From: Membranipora membranacea
Lineage: Eukaryota > Bryozoa > Gymnolaemata > Cheilostomatida > Membraniporidae
Direction of reading: 5' to 3'
NCBI GenBank assembly: GCA_914767715.1
Contig: OU612067.1
Location: 33,206,162 to 33,270,161, forward strand
DNA: 64,000 nt
Shown here: positions 47,003 through 56,839 of the stretch, in pieces
How positions within the stretch are numbered: the stretch's first letter is position 1
Layout: every line of letters starts with the position of its first letter
Translations under genes and position numbers: made by a program
The notes under the pieces: model-generated
What the model was told of the DNA's origin: nothing
Database searches by the model: none
What the model saw: only the letters and a program-made list of their open reading frames with translations

Positions 47003-49010
47003 GTCCTGAAAATCTGAGGTCTGTAGCTCAATAATTGCTTATTATGCCAGCTACAAAAGAAGCTTTCTCTAAAGCATCACAAATCAGTAAAATAATGTGT
47101 AGGCACATTTTCTTTTTAGCAGCAGCATGGCTTCGAATGGTCTGACACCACAAATTTTTATATCATTGGATTGCTCATCTTCTGAGGAACACAGTGGTTA
47201 CTTTCTTTAGAAAACAAGGAAAATATCTATTAACATATCGAAAGCTTTATGGAAAACAGTTAAAAAATGATATAAATTGCTGCCCTGCTGCCGGCTTATG
47301 TATGCAATTATTCCACTTTCATGGGGGCAAAGAAATTCACAGTTTGTGAGTGTGTCCTGAAAATCTGAGGTCTGTAGCTCAATTATTGCTTATGCCAGCT
47401 ACAAAAGAAGCTTTCTCTAAAGCATCACAAATCAGTAAAATAATGTGTAGGCACATTTTCTTTTGAGCAGCAGCATGGCTTCGAATGGTCTGACACCACA
47501 ATTTTTTATATCATTGGATTGCTCATCTTCTGAGGAACACAGTGGTTATTTTCTTTAGTAAACAAGGAAAATATCTACCAACATATCGAAAGCTTTATGG
47601 AAAAAAGTTAAAAAATTATATTAATTGCTGCCCTGCTGCCGGCTTATGTATGAAATTATTCCACTTTCATGGGGGGCAAAGAAATACACAGTTTGTGAGT
47701 GTGTCCTGAAAATCTGAGGTCTATGCTCAATAATTGCTTATTATGCCAGCTACAAAACAAGCTTTCTCTAAAGCATCACAAATCAGTAAAATAATGTGTA
47801 GGCACATTTTCTTTTTAGCAGCAGCATGGCTTCGATTGGTCTGACACCACAAATTTTTATATCATTGGATTGCTCATCTTCTGAGGAACACAGTGGTTAC
47901 TTTCTTTAGTAAACAAGGAAAATATCTATTAACATATCGAAAGCTTTATGGAAAACAGTTAAAAAATGATATAAATTGCTGCCCTGCTGCCGGCTTATGT
48001 ATGCAATTATTCCACTTTCATGGGGGCAAAGAAATTCACAGTTTGTGAGTGTGTCCTGAAAATCTGAGGTCTTTAGCTCAATAATTGCTTATGCCAGCTA
48101 CAAAAGAAGCTTTCTCTAAAGCATCACAAATCAGTAAAATAATGTGTAGGCACATTTTCTTTTGAGCAGCAGCATGGCTTCGAATGGTCTGACACCACAA
48201 ATTTTTATATCATTGGATTGCTCATCTTCTGAGGAACACAGTGGTTATTTTCTTTAGTAAACAAGGAAAATATCTACCAACATATCGAAAGCTTTAGTGA
48301 AAACAGTTTGAAAATGATAAAATTGCTGCCCTGCTGCCGGCATGTGTATGCAACTACTCCATTTTCATGGCGGGCATTTTTTGAGTATGATCTGAAAATC
48401 TGAGGTCTGTAGCTCGACAACTTATTTTCTTTGCAACAAAAAAGGATTCCTCTTTACAATCATTATGATTTATAGCCATATTGAGAGTTAAAAAAATTTG
48501 GCACCAACTCGAACCCAGAGCTCTGCGTTGACGAAATAGAGAATTATCCACTGAGCTACACAGACGTGTTGTATCAAAATAAGAGTGTCTGCCTTAAATT
48601 CAGTGGAGCATGAATTCTGTATTACAATAATTACATTACATTACTGATGATGAATACACACACAATCAGCATATTTGTGCACAGCTAAATCATCGCAAAT
48701 CAATAAAATAATGTAGAAGCGCATTTTCTTTTGAGCAGCAGCATGGCTTCAAATGGTCTGACACCACAAATTTTTATATCATTGGATTGCTCATCTTCTG
48801 AGGAACATAGTTGTTATTTTCTTTAGTAAACAAGGAAAATATCTACCAACATATCGAAAGCTTTACGGAAAACGGTTAAAAAATGATATAAATTGCTGCC
48901 CTGCTGCCGGCTTATGTATGCAATTATTCCACTTTCATGGGGGGCAAAGAAATAGACAGCTTGTGAGTGTGTCCTGAAAATTTGAGGTCTGTAGCTTGAT
49001 AAGTTTTTAT
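47003..49010. repeat. 350-bp satellite-like tandem array
   Basis: Units begin GTCCTGAAAATCTGAGGTCT at 47003, 47354, 47703 and 48053 (spacings 351, 349, 350). A degenerate start lies near 48389 and a further, partly rearranged unit runs from about 48693 to 48971. Units share CAGCAGCATGGCTTCGAATG and CTGCCCTGCTGCCGGC. A tRNA-like SINE block interrupts the array at about 48430-48690. Confidence 0.9.
48500..48568 (-). ncRNA. tRNA-derived SINE head (pol III promoter-like)
   Basis: Read on the minus strand, an A-box (TAGCTCAGTGG, 48549-48559) is followed about 32 nt later by a B-box (GGGTTCGAGTT, 48506-48516), the internal pol III promoter layout. Acceptor and anticodon stems do not fold convincingly, so it is a tRNA-derived SINE head or tRNA relic rather than a working tRNA gene. 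The 3' body continues toward 48400 into satellite-like sequence. Confidence 0.6.
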
Positions 49011-49113
49011 GCCAGCCACAAAAGAAGTTTTTCGCTTTATAATTTTTATGAATTTTGGCCTTTTCGAGATGTGGAGATAACTCGGGTTCACAAAATTACC
49101 TTATATGCCCTGA

Positions 49114-49777
49114 GTAAGCAGCTGTATTTTATATCCATCACCTTTATGCACTCATGCGGCTAGAGAAATCAGCCGTAATAGGTCCTAAAAAACTCTGTCC
49201 CGACCAACAGAAAACATCTTAAAAGTGCAATCGGGTTAAAAGAGTACAGCAGAATACCAAAGTACCCTGTTTTAGGAATGCCAATATCTCTGTTTATTAT
49301 TTTCACTCATATCGACAGTAGTATGATGACACTTTCTATTCCTATGGGTGCACAATTTGGTAACACCTTATGGTCAATAAACACATATGAGATGAATGAA
49401 ATTAGGCTTGGTATTTTATAACTGTGGAATCACAGTGCGCTCCACTTGATGGTAAAGGTTTTTGATTTATTTACCTGTTGCTGGGTAGATTCTGATCAGA
49501 TTAAAAAGTGTGCCGACATATGTTAGATCACTGTGACTATATGTGTGTATTGTGTATAGTACAGTACTGTGTCAGGTGCAGTGCTTAGGGCAAAGGTGCA
49601 AATTATAGATCCTATTACTTATGTTGACATCATTTCTTATCATGACATGTTAGTTCATACTCTTTCAGTTGCTCAGCAGGCTAGAGTAGGAAGTTCCTAA
49701 TTGGATAAACATTGTATAATAACACTCTCTGTAAATTAAATTCAGTAAGCCCCATTCATTATTATCATCATATTTAG
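49114..49777 (+). other. Intron 2 of receptor 3, right part
   Basis: Aligns with receptor 2 at 7582-7698 and then, with the foldback element skipped, 12483-13015. It marks the empty site of the foldback element at about 49229. Confidence 0.7.
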
Positions 49778-52392
49778 AGGACAGATTTAAACAATTGAGC
49801 TTGCTCGGACGGCTTGGAGGATATGGTCCCAAAGTTCCCCAACCCGAACAGAATGGCTGGAAAACATTACACTCTGTTGATCAGACTGAACTTGATAATG
49901 TAGAGTACAACCCAGTGAACAATATGCAGGAACCTCCAGCGTACCGACGCTTAGCAGTGTACAGTACAAATCCGTTCTCGGCATATGTAAGTTTATAAAA
50001 TAAAAGCTAAACTCTGCTGACCACACTATAATCAGGCAAATGTAATACCTTGCATTTGGTATCCGCTCTTCTAACAAAAATGGTTTTGATCCTGCTCAAT
50101 CAGAGCAGCAAATATTTCCATACCAGACAAAATGTGATTGTATACCTTTCAAAGGATAATCAAAGTGTATAACATCAGCCTTCCTAAATCCTATCAGGTA
50201 CCATCAATGAATGTACTGTAACCTCTCACTTTTCTCACCAATTCCTACAGGGCTCCCTGAATTCAAAGCTACTAACCTCCGAATAAACTCTACATATACA
50301 GAACAATCAACCTTCTGTGTGACCTGCCGATGGGACCCTCCATTATCTAACTTTCCAGCAGTATCCAATATGATATTGTCAAAATATCAGGTGTGTTGGA
50401 GTGATGAAAGGACTGAGAAAGTGATTTATTTCATTATGTTCATGTGTAAGAGCTGTGCATGCAAGACTCAAACATCCATAATCTCATGGATAACAATCCA
50501 TGGTATTTATAATGCCCACAATCTCTTCGTGTATATGAATGATACAACTTTAACCAGGTGTAAAAAATTCAAAAAAAAAATCTTAGGACTCAAAACTGGG
50601 CAAAGAAATCTGGCAGTGATTAGCGTTAGAGTATACCAAATAGGGTGTGATAAAGTCAAAGCGAGATTGCAGTATGTAATAATGGAGTCCTCACCGCTGT
50701 TATAATAATCATCAGCATAATAAATAATTAAACTGTGCACCGCATTCCAGCCAGTAACCTCAGCCTAGCCCTTAGAAATTGAGTAGTTCAGAGCCTGATG
50801 GGTGCCATGTAATGGAGATTCCAGATCTGACAGCCATTAGGATCTCAACTCATTTCTTGTTTATCAACTTTTACCATATATGGAATGACACAGCGTTGCA
50901 ACCATAGCTAACATAGTTTGCAAATTAAACCTCCCAAGACAAATTTAGAAGGTGTTGCACCGTTTTTGTTTTTAAAGAGTTTAATGAATTGTACACTGAG
51001 AATCCTCTCCTTAAATCCTGTGTTTCATATTTAACTTGTTATTACTAGTCATTGCAGCCGTACTGTCCATTCATATTTTTAGAACCTTCTCTGCAATTAC
51101 CCTATTCCTTACTGATCTTTTGGGACTCTTAAATATGAAAGGAAACTTCCCCCGTTTAGATTCCTTATCCAATTGTAGAGTGATTGACTAAACGGGTTTT
51201 GTCATGGTATGTTACTGATAAAGGAAGGAAGCTGAGCCAGCAAAGTTTTGAATAAACAACACCTCAATTTCATATAATCGCTCCATCATGTTCAGTAATG
51301 GGACTGAAGGGTCGGAGAGTTGGACCACAGTTGAACTCAATCAGTTGTCTCAGAAATAAGATAACGTTACTGTGTAAGACCTTGTTCACAAAAAAAGTTA
51401 TTTAAATTTCTTCAAAAGGCCATAAATGACAGCACTGTAAGTTGTTAGGAGTCCAAGCTGTTCATATGCTAAAGGTTTCAGACAATTAAGTAACCAAACA
51501 TATATGAGATCAAGGATCTTGCTATGTGATTAGTATCTCAGAGATTGATTTTCACAAAAAATCTTCTTTACCTGATTCACATCATGTTCATTGTTGTTTG
51601 AAGAGCCTGTTGTGATATCTGCGGCTTGCCTCTTGATTTATTGCCAACCAAGTTTTTCATGCATGCTATATGCAAACGAATCCATTGTGTTATTAGTATT
51701 GCCGGAATGATTCGAAAACACAGCAATTCACCTAAAAGACTGGTGACTTTATACTTGTAGTGCAGTTTTGATGTTTCATGATCATTTAAAAATATACATG
51801 ACCAGTTAAATCACGTGAACTGATTTAATATGGTCACAAGCCTTCGACACTTTTTGAACATTGTATTTACTAGATGTATCTAAATGTGTATTGATTTCTA
51901 GGCTAATTTCAACAATCAATGGCAGCCTCTCGGTCAGAATAGGAGTATGTCAAACTGCAGTATCCCATTCTCTACACTAGTGTCATGCAAAGTCAGAGTT
52001 CCACCACCATATTACATCTACCAAACCGACACATCTACGACAAATATAACAACAGCATGCACCGGTAAAAATATTTATGACCAGATAATGTACTACATAA
52101 CTGCACAATCATTTGTTTGCACAGGTAGATGAACAGTCAGAAAACCGTAAATAATAGGTGTAATAAGTATCAGAGAGTTACACTCGTGAAAGGCAAGAAA
52201 ATTTTAAAAAGATATCAAGGTTTTCTTAGAATCTTTTATTTTCATCCAATGATGGTCTACTTGACCTTGCAACAGTTCATGCTTTATTCGTTCATCTGAT
52301 TGACAGCCCCAGCCAATGTGATCGTACAACCGAATCCAGAGGAGATAGTTAATCAGGGACAACTCATGCTGCAGTACACGATTGATTGGGAG
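49778..52392 (+). CDS. Receptor 3 exons 3-6: end of F5/8C, FN3 unit 1, start of FN3 unit 2
   Basis: Exons 49778-49986, 50251-50390, 51902-52064 and 52307-52392. Exon 3 carries the 28-bp deletion at the 49973/49974 junction, which removes the final strand (VISEVRV in receptor 2). Exon 4 has one extra codon compared with receptor 2. Exons 5 and 6 keep receptor 2 lengths. Confidence 0.65.
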
Positions 52393-52574
52393 GTTTGTTA
52401 TAAAGTTAAATATTATTGATCAATAATTGAGATGATGAAAGAAAAGTATCAACCATTTGTGTAAGACAAATAATAATGAGAACGAATATAGCAACTTCTC
52501 CAATACAAGATTCAAGGTTCAATCCCTATGGACTAGGTAGCACGGTATGGCATGTGTCACATCGTACTCTCTCT

Positions 52575-52579
52575 CTCTC
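52575..52579 (+). repeat. Left target-site duplication of the BEL/Pao element
   Basis: CTCTC, repeated at 61564-61568 after the other LTR. The exact size is uncertain because the site is a CT microsatellite. Receptor 2 keeps the empty site at about 15880. Confidence 0.6.
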
Positions 52580-53374
52580 TGTATTGCGAAGGCTATTTTG
52601 AATTCCGTGTGTATGACGCAGTGTATTGTTTTACTGATTTACTGGTAAACCTGTGGAAAGGTAAAATGAATTAATAATATGTGTAAGAGAGAAAAACGAA
52701 TGAGCGAATGAGTGTGCTACGAGAAATAGCTGGTGTGATGCTGACAAGCATCAAACAATGAAAAAACTCTCTTGTTATAATTAATTCCTCAATTGAATGA
52801 ACGGTTACGTCATTAACCAAAGGAAAAAATGTACATGATTCTAAATAGTACACGAAGAAAAACTCACACATTATGAGCGGATATAATAGCGATCCAATAT
52901 AATAATTATGAGCATAGGTGACTAGTCCTGTGTACATCAACTGTAAATAATAATTGATTATGAGGACATATTTATACATTGACAAGTTGCAACCTACACA
53001 TGAGCGAATGAATGTAAGGGATAACAGTTCAATAACATGAGAAATATGAGATTTGTGTTGTGTGTATGCACTGTAAAAAGAGTTGTAGAACAATACACTT
53101 ACAGGTTGACTGAGTGCTCTTAGCTGTGATGTAAACAGTACGCAAACTCGATGACCAGTGAATATTATGATTTCTGTCACAGATAGGTTTGGTCTGCGTG
53201 ACAAGATAAGAGGACTGCATTCTATTGTTAGAAATGTCAGATCAAAGGCTTATAGTCCATTTATAGAGTATTTAAATTGTATTATCTGCTAAAAATAGCA
53301 ACAGAAATGTCCCTTGCACAAACTACAACACCGTTTACCGACCCCTAACGCCAGCGCTATCTAACATCGTTACA
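52580..53374 (-). repeat. 3' LTR of the BEL/Pao element
   Basis: 795 bp, beginning TGTATTGCGAAGG on the + strand and ending ATCGTTACA. Contains the same 177-codon open frame as the other LTR, which I do not regard as a gene. Confidence 0.9.
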
Positions 53375-53382
53375 CCCCCAAC
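53375..53382 (-). other. Candidate polypurine tract
   Basis: GTTGGGGG on the minus strand directly before the 3' LTR start TGTAACG. Short for a polypurine tract but in the right place. Confidence 0.4.
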
Positions 53383-53407
53383 AGAAAACGCAGTTTTCTC
53401 TCTGTGG

Positions 53408-56400
53408 TTAGTTGTTGGTTGGTATGAGTAGCACTAGTTTGTGTACAGGCCTGTCGAGTAGTTGGCCGCTGCCGAGATGAAGCTGGACCTTACGTACAAG
53501 GCCATCTTCACTGAGGTAGGCTGCTTTGACTAGTGCAAGTTTCCATTCGCAACTAGGTTCACTGGTTTCAGCAAGCAGCACGACGTCACCAGGTTGTACG
53601 TTTCTCTGAGGAGAGATCCACTTTTGTCTGGATTGGAGATGATGGAGGTACTCCCTTTTCCACCTGCACCAGAATTGTTGTGCGAGGTATTGAACCCGTC
53701 TCCATCTTTTTCTGGAATATAGGTCAGGTTCAGTGAAGTCGCCTGGAGGAGATGAGTGGTGTTGACCTTTCATGGTTAGTAGCATGTTAGGTGTCAGTGG
53801 GAGAGGTTCTACAGTTGATTCTGTGTTCATCTGTTCTAATGACAGTGGCCTGGAGTTGATAATTGCCATGCATTCGTAGAGAAGTGTCCGTAGACTAGCT
53901 GTGTCTAGTCTAGTTGAAGTTTGCTCGAGAAGGATGCCTGACATTACATTTCTTACAGTCCTGATGAGGCGCTCCCAGCAACCACCCATGTGGCTGGCAG
54001 AGGGCACGTTGAACTTGAAGTCACACTGTTTAGACTTGAGGTAGGTTTGTGTTTTGGCGTCGATCATATCGAGCATAGCCTTCTGAAATTCATTATTAGC
54101 ACCAACGAAGTTGGTACCTCTATCCGAGATCATGGTTTGAACAGGTCCTCTAATTGAAGTGAAACATCTAAAACTGTTGATGAAACAATCTGTCGACATA
54201 TCATCTAGAAGTTCGAGGTGTACAGCACGACTGGCTAAACAGCAGAAGATGAGGCCGTAGCGTTTGTTTTCTTTCCTCTTGTCCTTGCAGATGAAAGGGC
54301 CGAAGCAATCCATGCCCACATGGGTGAAGGGTGGGGCTGGCTCTGTCCTTGAAGTTGGCAGGTTAGACATCTTCTGAGTAAGTGGTTGTCCCCGTAAACG
54401 AGTGCATCTCACACACCGATGTATTATTGATGAGATCATCCGTGCACCTTGACCGAAGAGGAAAACACCACTGGTTCTGATATGATTAATTGTAGTGAGC
54501 TTTCCTTGATGAGCTGCTTCGGCATGTTTGTGGGAAGCGAACAGTTTAGTTAGATGGGCCTTTCCAGGTAGAAGGGCTGGATGCCTGACATTGTACGCGG
54601 TAAGTGCATCCTTTAGACGACCCCCAACTCTCAATATTCCATGACTGTCTAGGAAAGGGTCTAGTTTGAACAGCTGTGACCGTTTTGTGAGTTGGAGCTC
54701 GTATTCTAGTTTGTCTATGTCGTCTGCGAAGTACCGTCTTTGTAAGAGCTTGACGATTGTGTTGAATACTACGCTACTGTCAGGGTGTATATCTGATGTT
54801 TTAGAAACCTTGTTGAGCTTAGATCCGAATCTGAGAATGAGGCTTATGATTTTCGTCACCTTGATCCACGAGCTTAATTTGTCGAAGTGGGAGAGGAGTT
54901 CTATCTCAGAATCAGCAATGGTAGCATGAGAGAAAACTCGTCTGATCTCTGGGTCATCGTTTTTGAGGGGGATTTCAGGTTGGGTTTTGGCTAGCATGCT
55001 GAAGGAGGGATCAGAGAGAAAAGCTGGGCCATGTAACCAGGAATCTGTTAGCTGAGAGACATAAGCGCCTCTAGAGACTATGTCGGCGGGGTTTTCATGG
55101 GTTGAGACGTAATGCCATTGTCCTGTAGTTGATGAATCTTTGATTCTTTGGACCCGATTACACACAAATGTATGAAACGCTTTGGTTTCGTTTGCGATGT
55201 AGCTAATGACGGTCTCTGAGTCAGACCAGAAGAAAGATTTGAGATCTTCATAATTCAACTCGCTTAGTAAGAAATCAGCTAGTTTGATTGACAGAGTGGC
55301 CGCTTGAAGTTCAAGGCGAGGGATGGTAACTGTTTTCTGAGGAGCCACACGAGATTTAGACATGACAAGAGTAACATTCACATTAGATGAGGAGTCAAAC
55401 ACCCGAAGGTAGGCACAGGCACCGTAAGCATAAGAGCTAGCATCTGAAAACATGTGTAGCTGGACTGTAGGGTTCTGGTAGTCAGAGTCAACCTGAAGGA
55501 AACATCTTGGGACTTGGAAGGTATTGAGGTCAGGCAGACTACTCAACCATCTCTTCCATCTAACTGATTGATCTTCAGATAATGGGTCGTCCCAATCTTT
55601 CTTTTCCTTACAAAGATCCTGTATGAGAAGTTTACCGACGAGGATGAATGGTGCGAGAAACCCTAGCGGGTCAAAGACTGATGCAACGCTAGACAGAATA
55701 CCTCTGCGAGTGCGAGGCTTAGGTTCATTGGATTTGTCTGAAAACTTGAAGCTGTCTTCTGAGATATCCCAGTTGAGGCCTAGAGTAACGTCTGACATGG
55801 AGGATATATCCTTTGGAGATGGACCGTCGCATCCTAGCGTTTTAGCTACCTCAGCATTGTTTGAGAGAAACTTATGAAGTACTAGGTTGCCTTTCTTGGT
55901 GAGACATTGAGCATCTTTGATGAGTTTTACTGCTTGGGTAGGGGTTGGTAGAGAGATCAGTCCATCATCGACATAGAAGCTGTTATGAATGAAGGATGAC
56001 GCTTCTGGATACTCAGCTGAGTGGTCTGTTGCCAGTTGTTTAAGGCCGAATATAGCACAGCTAGGAGATGAGGTGGCTCCGAAGAGATGAACGTTCATCT
56101 GATAGTCTGTGATATTATCAGATCCATCTTCGTACCACAAGAATTTAAGATATTTCCTATCTTCTTCAGCCATCTGAAATTGGTGAAACATTTTCTGTAT
56201 GTCGCATGTGACTGCTACCTTATCCTTTCGGAATCTACATAGAACACCTGCGAGGGTGTTGTTCAGATCGGGGCCTTGCAGTAGCTGTTTGTTCAAAGAC
56301 TGGCCTTGGTATGTAGCACTGCAATCAAAAACAACTCTTAGTTTGCCTGGTTTGTGAGGATTGAAGACTCCATGGTGGGGAATGAACCAACCAGGTTCAG

Positions 56401-56839
56401 CAGGACTGCAGAGTTGGGCTTCGCCTTTGGAGATTATCTCTGACATAAACTCCCTGTATTTGCTGTTGAGTAGTGGGTCTGAGGCCAGCTTTCTTTGGAG
56501 CCCTTTAAATCTTCTCAAGGCATATGATCTATTGTCTGGAAGCTGGGGTAGCTGCTTGAAAGGTAAAGGCATTGTGTAGAAGTTATCTACTGTTGTGACA
56601 GACTCGTTCATTTTCTTCATGAAGAGTAAGTTGTCCTGTGACATAGGGGTACCGTCATTGACGTTGAAGTCATCTGTGAGGCATCTCATGATTTCATCAG
56701 AGTTCAGTTCCTCAGCATTAATCTTGTGAGCTTTAGCTAGTTGCTGATCACCAACACATGGGCCCCCAACAATGCGCCATCCAAGAATAGTTTGTAGAGC
56801 ATAGGGTTCAGTTACACTTGGTTGTATTCTTGCAAGTGG
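53408..56839 (-). CDS. pol: BEL/Pao Pol: reverse transcriptase, RNase H, integrase
   Basis: Same frame as gag, directly after the TAG; the first Met is at 56689 (numbering from there, 1093 residues). RT: RVVFDCSA, CDIQKMFHQ (D163), FGATSSP, FYVDDGL (YVDD 239-242). RNase H: D416, E460, D490, D536 (MFSDAS, IPRLELQA, WSDSE, NPADIVSRG). Integrase: HHCC zinc site H722, H727, C759, C762, and DDE core D794, D856, E906 (GMDCFGPF, SDRGTNF, GGCWERLIR). A C-terminal DUF5641-like domain ends the protein. All catalytic residues I can identify are present, so the enzyme part looks intact. The region 56690-56839 is needed for conserved sequence before RT, so starting at Met56689 would lose it. Confidence 0.9.
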   Translation of the reverse strand, partial: PLARIQPSVTEPYALQTILGWRIVGGPCVGDQQLAKAHKINAEELNSDEIMRCLTDDFNVNDGTPMSQDNLLFMKKMNESVTTVDNFYTMPLPFKQLPQLPDNRSYALRRFKGLQRKLASDPLLNSKYREFMSEIISKGEAQLCSPAEPGWFIPHHGVFNPHKPGKLRVVFDCSATYQGQSLNKQLLQGPDLNNTLAGVLCRFRKDKVAVTCDIQKMFHQFQMAEEDRKYLKFLWYEDGSDNITDYQMNVHLFGATSSPSCAIFGLKQLATDHSAEYPEASSFIHNSFYVDDGLISLPTPTQAVKLIKDAQCLTKKGNLVLHKFLSNNAEVAKTLGCDGPSPKDISSMSDVTLGLNWDISEDSFKFSDKSNEPKPRTRRGILSSVASVFDPLGFLAPFILVGKLLIQDLCKEKKDWDDPLSEDQSVRWKRWLSSLPDLNTFQVPRCFLQVDSDYQNPTVQLHMFSDASSYAYGACAYLRVFDSSSNVNVTLVMSKSRVAPQKTVTIPRLELQAATLSIKLADFLLSELNYEDLKSFFWSDSETVISYIANETKAFHTFVCNRVQRIKDSSTTGQWHYVSTHENPADIVSRGAYVSQLTDSWLHGPAFLSDPSFSMLAKTQPEIPLKNDDPEIRRVFSHATIADSEIELLSHFDKLSSWIKVTKIISLILRFGSKLNKVSKTSDIHPDSSVVFNTIVKLLQRRYFADDIDKLEYELQLTKRSQLFKLDPFLDSHGILRVGGRLKDALTAYNVRHPALLPGKAHLTKLFASHKHAEAAHQGKLTTINHIRTSGVFLFGQGARMISSIIHRCVRCTRLRGQPLTQKMSNLPTSRTEPAPPFTHVGMDCFGPFICKDKRKENKRYGLIFCCLASRAVHLELLDDMSTDCFINSFRCFTSIRGPVQTMISDRGTNFVGANNEFQKAMLDMIDAKTQTYLKSKQCDFKFNVPSASHMGGCWERLIRTVRNVMSGILLEQTSTRLDTASLRTLLYECMAIINSRPLSLEQMNTESTVEPLPLTPNMLLTMKGQHHSSPPGDFTEPDLYSRKRWRRVQYLAQQFWCRWKREYLHHLQSRQKWISPQRNVQPGDVVLLAETSEPSCEWKLALVKAAYLSEDGLVRKVQLHLGSGQLLDRPVHKLVLLIPTNN

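Larger units (their letters stand above)
36312..49113. mobile_element. 12.8-kb insertion in intron 2 of receptor 3 with short inverted ends
   Basis: Receptors 2 and 3 align up to TTCACCA-TCTCT (36310; 7582 in receptor 2) and again from TAAGCAGCTGTATTTTATAT (about 49114; 7582 onward). The block between is absent from receptor 2. Its edges read CTCCAGGGTAATAAGGTAA and, inverted, CTCAGGGCATATAAGGTAA, with TA on both outer sides. Inside I recognise no transposase or other gene, only hairpins, an inverted repeat, a satellite and a SINE. It may be one large element or several accumulated ones. Confidence 0.5.

Noticed and set aside
47003-48386. 350-bp units as possible tandem genes
   Set aside because: No open frame is preserved between units, so it is satellite DNA.
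48500-48568. Functional tRNA gene
   Set aside because: A- and B-boxes are good, but acceptor and anticodon stems do not pair.
52671-53204. 177-codon minus-strand frame present in both LTRs (also 60865-61398)
   Set aside because: It is conserved only because the LTRs are copies of each other. It has no domain and hydrophobic low-complexity content.
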